Positions 7,694-16,639 of a DNA stretch of 64,000 bases are shown in pieces. The notes below the pieces were generated by a model that saw only the letters and a list, made by a program, of their open reading frames with translations, had not been told where the DNA came from and searched no databases. Origin of the DNA: MGML01 sp034416335. Its GTDB lineage: Bacteria; Chloroflexota; Dehalococcoidia; Dehalococcoidales; UBA2162. A program made the translations under genes and the position numbers. The stretch is from assembly GCA_034416335.1 (NCBI GenBank), contig DAOULV010000030.1, positions 62,001-126,000 on the forward strand, given 5' to 3'. The stretch's first letter is position 1. Every line of letters starts with the position of its first letter.

Positions 7694-8818
7694 TTAATTT
7701 TTATTCATTACAGACTTATCGATGTTATACGAAGGTGTTGCGCGGCGCCTGTGGCTGAAGAGCGGACGGCGCAGGAATGAAGGAACATCGAGTTCGTCTT
7801 CACGGGATTTGAGGTTAGTCAGGAATTCCGTCATCTCTTCATCTTTAACCATATTCGCCAGGCTGTCTTTGGCGATAAATCCCGTAGCTATAAGTGTAAT
7901 CTTTATCTCATTTTCCATATCCGGGTCGTGAGCTACACCAAAAATAATGTTGGCTTCGGGATCGACCGCCTGTTTGATAACCTCGGCCGCTTCGTTAACC
8001 TCGAATAGTGTCAGGCTGCTGTCGCCGACAATGTTAAACAGGACACCTTTTGCACCTGAGGCCGATGAATCGAGCAGGGGACTTGCCAGTGCTTCTTTTG
8101 CGGCGTCGACCGCACGATTCTGTCCGGTACCTCTTCCTATGGACATCCAGGCAGGACCGGAATCCTTCATTACTTTGTTGACATCAGCGAAATCGAGATT
8201 AATTACGCCGGGAACGGTAATGACGTCGGAAATTGCCTGGACACCGTGTCTGAGTACATCGTCTGCCATCTTGAAAGCGGCGTCAACGCCCGTTTTCTGG
8301 TCGCAGAGATCGAGTAGACGGTCATTCGGGATTATGATAAGGGTATCAACCTTGTCGACAAGATTATTGATACCATCTTCGGCGACGGTAGACCTGTTTT
8401 GCCCTTCGAAAGCGAAGGGTTTAGTGACAACAGCTATTGTCAGGGCGCCGCTCTGTTTGGCGATTTCTGCAACCACCGGAGCCGCACCCGTACCGGTACC
8501 GCCGCCCATGCCGGCGGTAATGAATACCATATCGGAACCGGTAACGACACCCTTGAGGTCGTCCCGACTTTCTTCAGCTGCTTTTTGACCGAGAATATGA
8601 TCGCCGCCGACTCCGAGTCCTCTTGTTAAACGTTCTCCTATCTGGACACGGGTTGGCGCTTCTGTAAGGGCCATCGCCTGGGCATCAGTATTCATTGCTA
8701 TAAATTCAACGCCCTGGATATTCTCCTGGACCATTCGGGTTACTGCATTGCATCCGCCGCCGCCCAGACCGATAACCTTTATCTTTGCCGGATTAAGTGT
8801 GAAACTTGACTTAGCCAT
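7694..8818 (-). CDS. ftsZ: Cell division protein FtsZ
   Basis: Tubulin-like GTPase that forms the division ring. The 374-residue protein has KVIGLGGGGCNAV, the tubulin signature GGGTGTGAAPVVAEIAK, and the T7 loop region NLDFADVNKVM with the GTP-hydrolysis Asp. The C-terminal tail is extended: DVPSFLRRPLFSHRRRATPS... keeps the DxPxFLR peptide that normally binds FtsA, but it is followed by about 25 further basic and polar residues instead of ending the protein. It lies 49 bp downstream of ftsA on the same strand. Confidence 0.97.
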   Translation of the reverse strand: MAKSSFTLNPAKIKVIGLGGGGCNAVTRMVQENIQGVEFIAMNTDAQAMALTEAPTRVQIGERLTRGLGVGGDHILGQKAAEESRDDLKGVVTGSDMVFITAGMGGGTGTGAAPVVAEIAKQSGALTIAVVTKPFAFEGQNRSTVAEDGINNLVDKVDTLIIIPNDRLLDLCDQKTGVDAAFKMADDVLRHGVQAISDVITVPGVINLDFADVNKVMKDSGPAWMSIGRGTGQNRAVDAAKEALASPLLDSSASGAKGVLFNIVGDSSLTLFEVNEAAEVIKQAVDPEANIIFGVAHDPDMENEIKITLIATGFIAKDSLANMVKDEEMTEFLTNLKSREDELDVPSFLRRPLFSHRRRATPSYNIDKSVMNKN

Positions 8819-8867
8819 CTCCTCCTCCTTTTTTCACTGCATTAATATGCTGATGGTATATAATCAT

Positions 8868-10082
8868 CTAGCCGAACAGACTTCTAAATTGGGTTACCAG
8901 TTTCCGCAAGCCCAGGTTAAATCCGAAAGGCTTCCAGTTCTGTGGTCTCTTGTATTTCGCTCCCCAGAGCAGGAGACCGACACTCGTTGCGTACGCCGGA
9001 TCACAAAGGGCATCGCTGATGCCGGGTACATTCATCGGGTTTCCGACCCTCACCGGGAGTCTGAGAATATCGCGTCCAAGTGCATCAATTCCTGACAGGT
9101 TGGAACTGCCGCCGGTAAGTATCAGTCCGGCGGGAATCAGTGATTCATAATCAGAGCGTGGTAACTCGAGAACAATGAGTCTCAGGATTTCCTCAACACG
9201 GGCTCTAATGATTTCAGAGAGATCCTGATATGAGATACCATGCCCGTTTGTCGCTATTTCATTTGTCTCTCCCTGGTCTTCATAGACAGGCATTACGCTG
9301 CCGTATCTCTTCTTCATTTCTTCGGCCACTTCAAACGGTAATCCGAGACCGATAGCTACATCCCTGGTAAGCTGGTATCCGGCGACGGGAAGAATAGCGG
9401 TGTGCCAGATACTGCCGTCTTTGAAGATTGCAATGTCCGTAGTGCCGCCGCCGATATCGGCCAGAACGACACCGACCTGCTTTTCATCCGCACTTAATAC
9501 GGACTCACCACTAGCCAGAGGTTCGAGAACGAGGTCATCGATATCGATTCCTATTCCTCTTATACATTTGGCCATGTTCTGTATCGATGCGACTGCAGCC
9601 GTAATGACGTGGGTTTCCACGTCCAGCCTGAATCCATGCATACCTACAGGATTCTTGACTCCGGACTGACCGTCGACTGCATAGTGTCTGGGAATAACGT
9701 GAAGCAGTTTTCTATCGTTGGGTACCTTGATATTCTGGGCGTTCTGAAGTACCCGTTTCAGGTCGTCCGGCCGCACCAGGCGGTCGTTTCGGGTTATGGC
9801 TACTACTCCCTGGTTATTTAGTGAAGTAACGTGCCTTCCCGTAACACCTACGTATGCTGATTCTACTTTGTATCCACTTGCTTGCTCTGCTCTCCTCACT
9901 GATTCGCGGATCGCTTCTTTGGCGTCGTTGATGTTGACTACCAGTCCTTTATGCAGTCCATTGGACGGTGAGATGCCTACACCGGCTACCTGTAGCTTAT
10001 TTGCTTCATTTATTTCTGCAACAGTAGTACATATCTTGGTTGTGCCAACATCAATGGAGACTATTGTGTTCCGCTTGCTCAT
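8868..10082 (-). CDS. ftsA: Cell division protein FtsA
   Basis: Actin-like ATPase that tethers FtsZ to the membrane. The 404-residue protein starts IVSIDVGTTKICTTVAEI (phosphate 1), and has VLADIGGGTTDIAIFKDGSI (phosphate 2) and LTGGSSNLSGIDALGRDIL (adenosine motif). The C-terminus NLGLRKLVTQFRSLFG is a plausible amphipathic membrane-targeting helix. The start is preceded by the strong ribosome site AAGGAGGGGG. Its pairing with ftsZ and with mraZ-rsmH upstream marks a reduced division cluster. Confidence 0.96.
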   Translation of the reverse strand: MSKRNTIVSIDVGTTKICTTVAEINEANKLQVAGVGISPSNGLHKGLVVNINDAKEAIRESVRRAEQASGYKVESAYVGVTGRHVTSLNNQGVVAITRNDRLVRPDDLKRVLQNAQNIKVPNDRKLLHVIPRHYAVDGQSGVKNPVGMHGFRLDVETHVITAAVASIQNMAKCIRGIGIDIDDLVLEPLASGESVLSADEKQVGVVLADIGGGTTDIAIFKDGSIWHTAILPVAGYQLTRDVAIGLGLPFEVAEEMKKRYGSVMPVYEDQGETNEIATNGHGISYQDLSEIIRARVEEILRLIVLELPRSDYESLIPAGLILTGGSSNLSGIDALGRDILRLPVRVGNPMNVPGISDALCDPAYATSVGLLLWGAKYKRPQNWKPFGFNLGLRKLVTQFRSLFG

Positions 10083-10129
10083 TTACCCCCTCCTTCTTAT
10101 CTAGATTTTGCCTTTTGTGTGCTAGATGA

Positions 10130-10294
10130 TTATTCACATTTGATAACCCCCTTGATTAGTGTCAGTACATTACGTTTTTTATCATTTTCAATAAAACCGC
10201 TATCCATCCGGAAAGCGGTGAGTAATCCTTCGTATTTATTTATAAAAGCGCGTAAGTCTGTCTGAGTTTTCTTAACAGTGCAGGCCTTTTCCAA
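10130..10294 (-). CDS. Possible small protein between rsmH and ftsA
   Basis: A 54-codon frame opens at a TTG (10294) inside the end of rsmH and runs through the rsmH-ftsA gap to a TAA at 10130, reading MEKACTVKKTQTDLRAFINK and ending in LTLIKGVIKCE. In typical division clusters ftsL or ftsQ occupies this place, but no membrane helix is visible. An internal ATG (about 10204) would give only 25 residues. Ribosome sites are weak (GGAAAT before the TTG). It may be a relic or chance; it fills most of an otherwise empty 157-bp gap. Confidence 0.25.
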   Translation of the reverse strand: MEKACTVKKTQTDLRAFINKYEGLLTAFRMDSGFIENDKKRNVLTLIKGVIKCE

Positions 10295-11301
10295 ACATTT
10301 CCATTGGTTTTAATCTCGGCGGCCGAACACAGCTCTTCCATAATGTTGTAATGTTCTTCCTGCGGTATGATGCGTTCGGCTGCCCTCATTCTGGCGCTGC
10401 GGCTTCTGGGATTTCTTTTTATCTCTTCAGGGGATGGTGATATTATTCTCTTATTTATCTGTCTCAGGCTGGCAGTATGTTCGCAGGTGCAAACCGGAAC
10501 TTCGGGAGGACATATGCATCCCTTTGATTCCTGCTGCATGAACTGTTTAACAATACGGTCTTCAAGCGAGTGATAACTGATTACGACCAGCCTGCCTTCG
10601 AATCCCAGCAGGTCCACTGCCTGTTTCAGAGCCAGTTCGAGGTGTTCGAGTTCCTGGTTGACAGCTATCCGCAAAGCCTGGAAAGTCTTTGTTGCCGGAT
10701 GTATCTTTCGCTGTCTCTTGCCGACTCCCCGCTCAACAATTTTTGCGAGTTCCAAAGTAGTCTTGACGGGACGTTCCTCTACAATATATTTCGCTATCCG
10801 GCGAGCCGCAGTTTCTTCACCGTACGTCCTGATAAGACGGGCAAGCTCTTCTTCGGGATAATCGTTAACAATATCGGCTGCGGTTAACTCCTGGTCCGGA
10901 CTGAACCGCATATCGAGAGGAGCTTTGTGCTGAAAACTGAACCCTCTGCCGTTTCCATTCAGTTGAAGAGAGGACAGTCCAAGGTCGAAAATTATCCCGT
11001 GTACGGGGACAAAATCATGTTTGTAACAGATAGACTTCAGATTGATGAAATTATCCGCAATCAATAAGGTGGAATCTTTGTATTCACTGAGTCGTTGACT
11101 GGCAGCATCAACAGCTTCGGGGTCGGCATCGATTCCAAGCAGTTGACCGCCGGGAGAGATATGTTCGAGGATAGCAGCGGCATGACCGCCACCTCCCAGA
11201 GTGCAGTCGATGTATCGACCGCCGGGCTGTACGGCCAGTGCCTGAATTACTTCTTCAGTTAAAACCGGAATATGAGCAGGTGACATCATAGTTAGACTCA
11301 C
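10240..11301 (-). CDS. rsmH: 16S rRNA (cytosine(1402)-N(4))-methyltransferase RsmH
   Basis: Methylates C1402 of 16S rRNA in the decoding centre (formerly MraW). The 353-residue protein has HIPVLTEEVIQAL, the SAM motif YIDCTLGGGGHAAAIL, GIDADPEAV, and VISYHSLEDRIVKQF near the C-terminus, all family hallmarks. The chosen start is a GTG at 11301 that shares one base with the mraZ stop (TAGTG). An ATG pair 12 bases later is an alternative. A C-terminal extension of about 40 residues follows the usual RSRSARMRAAERI end. Confidence 0.95.
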   Translation of the reverse strand: MSLTMMSPAHIPVLTEEVIQALAVQPGGRYIDCTLGGGGHAAAILEHISPGGQLLGIDADPEAVDAASQRLSEYKDSTLLIADNFINLKSICYKHDFVPVHGIIFDLGLSSLQLNGNGRGFSFQHKAPLDMRFSPDQELTAADIVNDYPEEELARLIRTYGEETAARRIAKYIVEERPVKTTLELAKIVERGVGKRQRKIHPATKTFQALRIAVNQELEHLELALKQAVDLLGFEGRLVVISYHSLEDRIVKQFMQQESKGCICPPEVPVCTCEHTASLRQINKRIISPSPEEIKRNPRSRSARMRAAERIIPQEEHYNIMEELCSAAEIKTNGNVWKRPALLRKLRQTYALL

Positions 11302-11726
11302 TAATGTCGTTCCAGGCTTTCTATAATCTGCCAGGCTTGTTCCTGACTAATAGATTTCTCTGATTCCCACTGCTCCTTATTCCACAGTTCAAGATAGGTG
11401 TTTACTCCTGCAATTATTAATTCGTCTTCAATACCCGCATATTCACGCAATGGGACGGGCAGGGCTATTCTCCCCTGATTATCAACATTTAAATTGAAAG
11501 CAGTGGCAAAGAATGCCCTGTTAAGTCTTCTTAATTTACTTGCAGCAATAGTTCCGCTGGTCAGTGAATCTGCCAGTTTTTTCCATTCCGGTATCGAGTA
11601 GGCGATAATACAATTTTCAGGGCCGGCAGCAAGAACCACGCCATCCTTAAGGTCCTTACGGAATTTCGGCGGTATCGGTACCCTGCCTTTTTCGTCTATC
11701 TTATATTCGAATTCGCCTAAAAACAT
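11301..11726 (-). CDS. mraZ: Transcriptional regulator MraZ
   Basis: Ring-forming DNA-binding regulator of the division cluster. The 141-residue protein holds two AbrB-like half domains: MFLGEFEYKIDEKGRVPIPPKFR and NVDNQGRIALPVPLREYAGI. It is the first gene of the mraZ-rsmH-ftsA-ftsZ run. Four 10-bp-spaced TGGTR boxes over its own promoter indicate autoregulation, as described for MraZ in other bacteria. Confidence 0.96.
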   Translation of the reverse strand: MFLGEFEYKIDEKGRVPIPPKFRKDLKDGVVLAAGPENCIIAYSIPEWKKLADSLTSGTIAASKLRRLNRAFFATAFNLNVDNQGRIALPVPLREYAGIEDELIIAGVNTYLELWNKEQWESEKSISQEQAWQIIESLERH

Positions 11727-11756
11727 ATTATTACCCTTAAAGGACTATCTATTTTT

Positions 11757-11791
11757 TACCACTATTTACCATAATTCACCAATATCTACCA
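11757..11791 (-). promoter_or_regulatory. MraZ-type operator: four TGGTR boxes at exact 10-bp spacing
   Basis: On the minus strand TGGTA, TGGTG, TGGTA and TGGTA begin every 10 bp (plus-strand TACC/CACC at 11757, 11767, 11777 and 11787). Known MraZ operators are direct TGGGN repeats separated by 5 nt, the same 10-bp period. Here the third G is replaced by T in all four boxes. The array starts at the -10 element and ends 31 bp before the mraZ start codon. Confidence 0.8.
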
Positions 11792-11819
11792 TTTTGCACT
11801 ACAATTTTTGATTTGTCAA
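11791..11819 (-). promoter_or_regulatory. Sigma-70-type promoter of the mraZ cluster
   Basis: The minus strand shows TTGACA (11814-11819), a 17-bp spacer and CAAAAT (11791-11796, 4 of 6 to TATAAT). The -10 element touches the first MraZ box, so bound MraZ would cover the start region. The surrounding DNA is AT-rich. Confidence 0.6.
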
Positions 11820-12021
11820 CCCCCTTTTACATAAATTTTTAAAAAATTATGGAAAATTTAACATAAATACTCAAAACAGGCGTGATTTTTGACAGTTTTT
11901 ATCGTTGAAATGGCAAGATCAGGAAATTTTGGGTGTAGAAAAATGGAGGAATTCGAGGCTGGGGTAAAATGTGGGGAGCTTTTTGGACAGATTACTACTA
12001 TGATAAAATATGTAAAGAAAA

Positions 12022-12768
12022 ATGCGTATAGATATCCTGACTTTGTTTCCGGAAATGTTTGAAAGTGTGCTGAATACCGCTATTTTCAGAAGGGCTGATG
12101 AACGCGGTTCAGTCAAGGTAGAAGTACGAAATATACGCGATTATACCCACGACAGGCACCGCACGGTAGACGATTATCCGTACGGGGGCGGGGCCGGAAT
12201 GGTATTAAAACCCGAACCGATATTTGAAGCTGTCGAAGCCGTATTCGAAGAAACGGGTAATAAAACGGAAGATACACAGATAATACTCCTTACACCTCAG
12301 GGCAGGCCTTTTTCACAGAAGATTGCTGCTGAGTTAACCGGGTACAGTCATATGATATTGATATGCGGTCATTATGAGGGTGTAGATGAACGGGTGCGTG
12401 AACACCTTGTTAACGATGAAATCAGCATCGGCGACTATATATTGAGCGGTGGTGAAACTGCGGCGATGGTTGTAGCCGATGCCGTGGTCAGACTGCTGCC
12501 CGATGTTCTGGGTTCTCCAGAATCGCCGGTTGAAGAATCGCATAATACCGGGTTGCTGGAATATCCGCAGTATACACGCCCCCCGGTTTTCAGGGAATGG
12601 GCGGTACCGGAAGTCCTGCTTTCCGGTAATCACGGAGAAATTGCCAGGTGGCACAGAGAGCAGGCGATTATTCGTACTGCGACCCGACGTCCCGATCTTC
12701 TGAAAAACGCCGAACTGACTCCCGAGGAGAAACAATGGGCAGAGGGGTTACACAAACACACGGATTAA
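12022..12768 (+). CDS. trmD: tRNA (guanine-N1)-methyltransferase TrmD
   Basis: Methylates G37 of tRNAs and prevents frameshifting. The 248-residue SPOUT enzyme starts MRIDILTLFPEMFESV and has DYPYGGGAGMVLKPEPIFEAV, the knot region ICGHYEGVDERV, and SIGDYILSGGETAAMVVADAVVRLLP. The trefoil-knot SAM site and the catalytic Asp region are intact. It is divergent from mraZ across a 295-bp AT-rich gap and is followed by rplS after 34 bp, the usual trmD-rplS order. Confidence 0.97.
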   Translation: MRIDILTLFPEMFESVLNTAIFRRADERGSVKVEVRNIRDYTHDRHRTVDDYPYGGGAGMVLKPEPIFEAVEAVFEETGNKTEDTQIILLTPQGRPFSQKIAAELTGYSHMILICGHYEGVDERVREHLVNDEISIGDYILSGGETAAMVVADAVVRLLPDVLGSPESPVEESHNTGLLEYPQYTRPPVFREWAVPEVLLSGNHGEIARWHREQAIIRTATRRPDLLKNAELTPEEKQWAEGLHKHTD

Positions 12769-12802
12769 TATATAATGGTAGGCGGAGAGGTAATATATAA
12801 TT

Positions 12803-13555
12803 ATGAATATGGAATCAGTTGTTGACGTAAAACCAAATCCCAATATCCCTGAAATTACCTCGGGCGATACGGTAAAGGTAAGCACCAAGATTGTTGAAGG
12901 TGATAAAGAACGTATCCAGGTGTTTCAGGGAGTAGTAATTAAGATAAGACGCCGCGGAGTCAGTTCCTCTTTTACTGTAAGGCGTGTCGCGTACGGCGTG
13001 GGTGTGGAACGTACTTTCCCTTTACACTCACCACGTGTTGAGAAAGTAGAAATCGTTCGTCGCGGTAAAAAACGTCGTGCCAAACTGTATTACCTGCGCG
13101 GACTCAGTGCCAAGACCGCCCGTCTGCGTGAAAGACGGATGACTCAGCAGGAACTGGAACGCGAACAGGAGAGAGTCCAGAAGATTGAAGATGAAAAAGC
13201 TCGCCTGAAAGCCGAACAGCAGGCGGAAGAAGAACCAGCCGCCGAACCGGAACAGGAGCCGGTAATGAGCGAGGAGCCGGTTGTTGAAGCGGCGGAAGAG
13301 CAGGAAACAGTAGCTGAGGCTGAACCTGTAGCGGAAGAGGAAGCGGTTGAAGAACCGGTCGCCGAAGTTGAAGTCGAATCGACAGAAGAACTGGCAACCG
13401 AAGTTGAAGACGAACCAGCGGAAGAACCAGTCGCCGAAGCTGAGCCTGAGATGGAAGAGGTTGCCGAACCGGTAGAAGAACCTGTTATGGAGCAGGAAGA
13501 AGCGGCTGAAGCGGTCGAAGAAGAGGCTCCGGAACAGGAAGAAAAGAAAGAATAG
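12803..13555 (+). CDS. rplS: Ribosomal protein L19 with long acidic C-terminal extension
   Basis: Residues 1-112 are a normal L19 (KPNPNIPEITSGDTVKV, FQGVVIKIRRRGVSSSFTVR, GVGVERTFPLHSP, KLYYLRGLSAKTARLRER). Bacterial L19 usually ends near 115-120. Here a charged helix (QQELEREQERVQKIEDEKARL) follows and then about 110 residues of Glu/Ala/Pro/Val repeats such as EEPVAEAEP, ending in EEKKE. The tail is in frame with no stop and no new start, so it is one polypeptide. The low-complexity tail may be highly mobile on the ribosome surface; its function is unknown. Confidence 0.95.
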   Translation: MNMESVVDVKPNPNIPEITSGDTVKVSTKIVEGDKERIQVFQGVVIKIRRRGVSSSFTVRRVAYGVGVERTFPLHSPRVEKVEIVRRGKKRRAKLYYLRGLSAKTARLRERRMTQQELEREQERVQKIEDEKARLKAEQQAEEEPAAEPEQEPVMSEEPVVEAAEEQETVAEAEPVAEEEAVEEPVAEVEVESTEELATEVEDEPAEEPVAEAEPEMEEVAEPVEEPVMEQEEAAEAVEEEAPEQEEKKE

Positions 13556-13578
13556 TCAGGATTATCTCATCGGAGTGA

Positions 13579-16014
13579 ATGATGAGATATGCTGAAGTCA
13601 GCGTTAATTCCCCGGCTGCACAACGCAGAACATTCAGTTATTCCATACCGCCAGATTTAGACATAGAGGAAGGTCAGGCGGTATGGGTTCCTTTTGGTGA
13701 CAGGCTTCTCCAGGGTGTGGTTGTTGAACTGACCGATTTCCCCGCCGTCGAGAAAACCAGGGACATAGCCGGAATAATCGACACTGCTCCGGTACTTTCT
13801 CAAGAACGTATCAAGCTGGCTAAATGGATAAGCAGTTACTATCTTACCCCTCTCTTCAGCGCAGTGTCTCTTATGCTGCCGCCCGGCTACGAAAGAAAAG
13901 CGCTTACATTTATCAGTCCGATAATTCCCGATGATTTTGAAGTTTCTTCTCTTTCTCCGGACCAGAGACAAATGATAGAGGTTCTTCTTAAAGAAGGTAG
14001 AATAGCCCAGAAGAATCTTGAGAAAACACTCGGTCAGAAGAAAGCCCAGCGAATCATATCTCAGCTGGTAAAGAAAAACCTTATTGCCAGGGACTACGAG
14101 CTTGAACCGATAAAGGCACAACCGAAGCTGGAATCACGTATCAGGATTGCAGTTGGTCCCGACGAATACAATACCGTCCTGGCAGATTTAAAGAATTCAA
14201 AGAGAACGGAAAAACAGGCAGCCTTTCTTGAATTTGTGTATGAACTAGAAGTCCCGATATCTGTTTCGGAAGCTCTGCGTTCAGCCGGATGCTCGAGATC
14301 CACCCTGGATAGCCTGGTCAGGAAGGATCTGGTGGTGCTCGAACAGGCGGAAGTAAGACGAGATCCGTTATCGACCAGTTCGATTAATTTATCGTATCCG
14401 CTTACACTTACCCGCGACCAGGACAGAGTTTTCAAATCTGTTTGTGAAAGCCTGTCGCGCGAAAACAAATCACGACCCGATGTCTTCCTTCTTCACGGTG
14501 TCACCGGGAGCGGTAAAACCGAGATATACCTGCAGGCACTGGCTGAAACAATAAAACTCGGGAAACGCGGTATCGTCCTTGTCCCTGAAATATCTTTGAC
14601 CCCCCAGACTATTGAAAGATTTGCTTCTCGTTTTCCCGGAAGAGTAGCGGTTCTACACAGTCAGCTTTCTCTCGGCGAACGTTATGATGAATGGAGGAGA
14701 ATCAGGCGTAGTGAAGTGGACGTCGTCATAGGTCCCCGCGGTGCTATATTCGCCCCCCAGCAAGACCTGGGCCTGATTATCCTCGATGAAGAACATGAAT
14801 GGACTTACAAACAGCAGGACAATCCCCGCTATCATTCACGTGAAGTGGCGATAAGGCTGGCAGAACTGCACGGAGCGATCGTTATCCTTGGCAGTGCAAC
14901 TCCCGACGTGGAATCGTATTACCTTGCGAAAAATGGGGACTATCACTTTCTTGAATTGCCCGGTCGCGTCACTCCGTATGAAAATACTCCGTTACCGAAG
15001 GTCGAGATAATAGACCTGCGTGACGAACTGAAGTCAGGTAACCGAAGTATGTTCAGCCGGTCAATGGCGTCCGCTATCAAACGGGCGTTAGCCGGTAATG
15101 AACAGGTGATGCTTTTTCTCAATCGGAGAGGTGCTGCCACATATATCCAGTGCCGTGACTGCGGATTCGTACTGAAGTGCCGACGCTGCGATGTTCCGCT
15201 TACTTACCACCTTACCGAGGACCTGCTGGTCTGCCACCAGTGTAACTACAGGACGAGGGTACCTGATTTATGTTCCGAATGCGGCAGCAGACGAATCAAG
15301 TTTCTGGGTGTCGGTACACAGAAGCTGGAGGAGGAGGCTAAAGCCGCTTTTCCCGGCGCTCGACTTTTACGGTGGGACAGCGACACGACAGTGAGAAGGG
15401 ATTCTCACCGGGAAATACTCGAAAAGTTCAGAAACCACGAGGCTGACATATTAATAGGTACTCAGATGATTACTAAGGGCCTCGACCTTCCACGGGTTAC
15501 ACTGGTAGGAGTGATAAGTGCCGATACAGCCCTTAACATTCCGGATTTTCGCGCCGGCGAAAGGACATTCCAGTTACTGACGCAGGTCGCGGGGAGAGCA
15601 GGACGCGGTCCGCTTGGCGGACAGGTAATCATCCAGTCGTATTCACCGGAACACTATGCCATACAGGCGGCGGCTCGCCACGATTACAAGGGTTTGTACA
15701 GCCGTGAAATAGAATACCGGCGCCAGCTGCGTTACCCTCCATTCACCCAGCTTGCCAGCCTTGTATATTCCCACAGGAATGACGAAGCTTGCCGGAAGGA
15801 AGCTGAAAGACTTAGAAAAGTTATCAATGCGGAAATCGATAACAGGGGAATAACCGGGATGAGTATCATAGGACCGGCACCGGCATTTATCCACCGTCTT
15901 AGAGGGAGATATCGCTGGCAGATAGTAATACGCGGTTCGGAATTACCGTCATTTCTTGGAGATATACCGATACCCCAGGGATGGGCGATCGACATTGACC
16001 CTGTAGGACTCTAA
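13579..16014 (+). CDS. priA: Primosomal protein N' (replication restart helicase PriA)
   Basis: Superfamily 2 3'-5' helicase that reloads the replisome at stalled forks. The 811-residue protein has an N-terminal DNA-binding domain (YAEVSVNSPAAQRRTFSYSIP), Walker A HGVTGSGKTEIYLQAL, the DEEH box, GSATPDVESY, and the zinc-binding insert with paired motifs (CRDCGFVLKCRRCDVPL, CHQCNYRTRVPDLCSECGS). Motifs V and VI are IGTQMITKGLDLPRVTLV and QVAGRAGRG. Length and domain order are normal. It starts 23 bp after rplS. Confidence 0.96.
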   Translation: MMRYAEVSVNSPAAQRRTFSYSIPPDLDIEEGQAVWVPFGDRLLQGVVVELTDFPAVEKTRDIAGIIDTAPVLSQERIKLAKWISSYYLTPLFSAVSLMLPPGYERKALTFISPIIPDDFEVSSLSPDQRQMIEVLLKEGRIAQKNLEKTLGQKKAQRIISQLVKKNLIARDYELEPIKAQPKLESRIRIAVGPDEYNTVLADLKNSKRTEKQAAFLEFVYELEVPISVSEALRSAGCSRSTLDSLVRKDLVVLEQAEVRRDPLSTSSINLSYPLTLTRDQDRVFKSVCESLSRENKSRPDVFLLHGVTGSGKTEIYLQALAETIKLGKRGIVLVPEISLTPQTIERFASRFPGRVAVLHSQLSLGERYDEWRRIRRSEVDVVIGPRGAIFAPQQDLGLIILDEEHEWTYKQQDNPRYHSREVAIRLAELHGAIVILGSATPDVESYYLAKNGDYHFLELPGRVTPYENTPLPKVEIIDLRDELKSGNRSMFSRSMASAIKRALAGNEQVMLFLNRRGAATYIQCRDCGFVLKCRRCDVPLTYHLTEDLLVCHQCNYRTRVPDLCSECGSRRIKFLGVGTQKLEEEAKAAFPGARLLRWDSDTTVRRDSHREILEKFRNHEADILIGTQMITKGLDLPRVTLVGVISADTALNIPDFRAGERTFQLLTQVAGRAGRGPLGGQVIIQSYSPEHYAIQAAARHDYKGLYSREIEYRRQLRYPPFTQLASLVYSHRNDEACRKEAERLRKVINAEIDNRGITGMSIIGPAPAFIHRLRGRYRWQIVIRGSELPSFLGDIPIPQGWAIDIDPVGL

Positions 16015-16071
16015 AAGCTACAATTATATATAGAGCCCTGAAGATTTTCCGTATATTGGCGTGGAGGTATA

Positions 16072-16566
16072 ATGGCTGTTCTTCCCATTCGAATAGCTCC
16101 TGATCCGGTGCTGAGGCAGAAAGCAAAGCGTATTCGGAACATAGATAACTCTATTCATAAATTGATTAACGATATGCTGGAGACGATGCACGATGCTCCG
16201 GGAGTCGGCCTTGCAGCCCCGCAAGTAGGAGTTCCGTTGCGGGTAATCGTTATCGGTATCCCCGAGCAGGAGGACTTCGCCTTGATCAACCCTGAAATTG
16301 TCAAGACAAAAGGGGAACGTGTTGTAAACGAAGGTTGTCTCAGCATCCCCGGATACGTGGGGCAGATTAAGCGTGCCGAGTTGGTTACTGTAAAAGGCCG
16401 TGATCCGAACGGAAAGGAAATTAGAATAAAAGCCGAGGAACTGCTGGCACAGGCACTCGAGCATGAGATAGACCATGTAAACGGAGTGCTTTATGTGGAC
16501 AGACTCGAGAGCGAGGATGACCTTAGAAAGATAGAACCGGAAGAAGCTGAAGAAACGGAATTATAA
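16072..16566 (+). CDS. def: Peptide deformylase
   Basis: Removes the N-formyl group from nascent proteins. The 164-residue metalloenzyme has all three motifs: GVGLAAPQVG, EGCLSIPG (metal-binding Cys) and QALEHEIDHVNG (HExxH). The C-terminal tail of Asp and Glu residues is short. The start is preceded by GTGGAGGTATA. It closes the trmD-rplS-priA-def run and is followed by a strong terminator. Confidence 0.96.
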   Translation: MAVLPIRIAPDPVLRQKAKRIRNIDNSIHKLINDMLETMHDAPGVGLAAPQVGVPLRVIVIGIPEQEDFALINPEIVKTKGERVVNEGCLSIPGYVGQIKRAELVTVKGRDPNGKEIRIKAEELLAQALEHEIDHVNGVLYVDRLESEDDLRKIEPEEAEETEL

Positions 16567-16588
16567 ACGTTTTCATATACTGACGAAA

Positions 16589-16620
16589 GGGGGCTGAAGT
16601 CAACTTCAGCCCCCTTTTTT
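16589..16620 (+). terminator. Rho-independent terminator after def
   Basis: Perfect 12-bp stem GGGGGCTGAAGT / ACTTCAGCCCCC with a 2-base loop, followed by TTTTTT. It ends 20 bp before the stop of the convergent acetyltransferase gene and could partly serve both directions. Confidence 0.9.
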
Positions 16621-16639
16621 ACATCCTGCAGGTCGTTAA

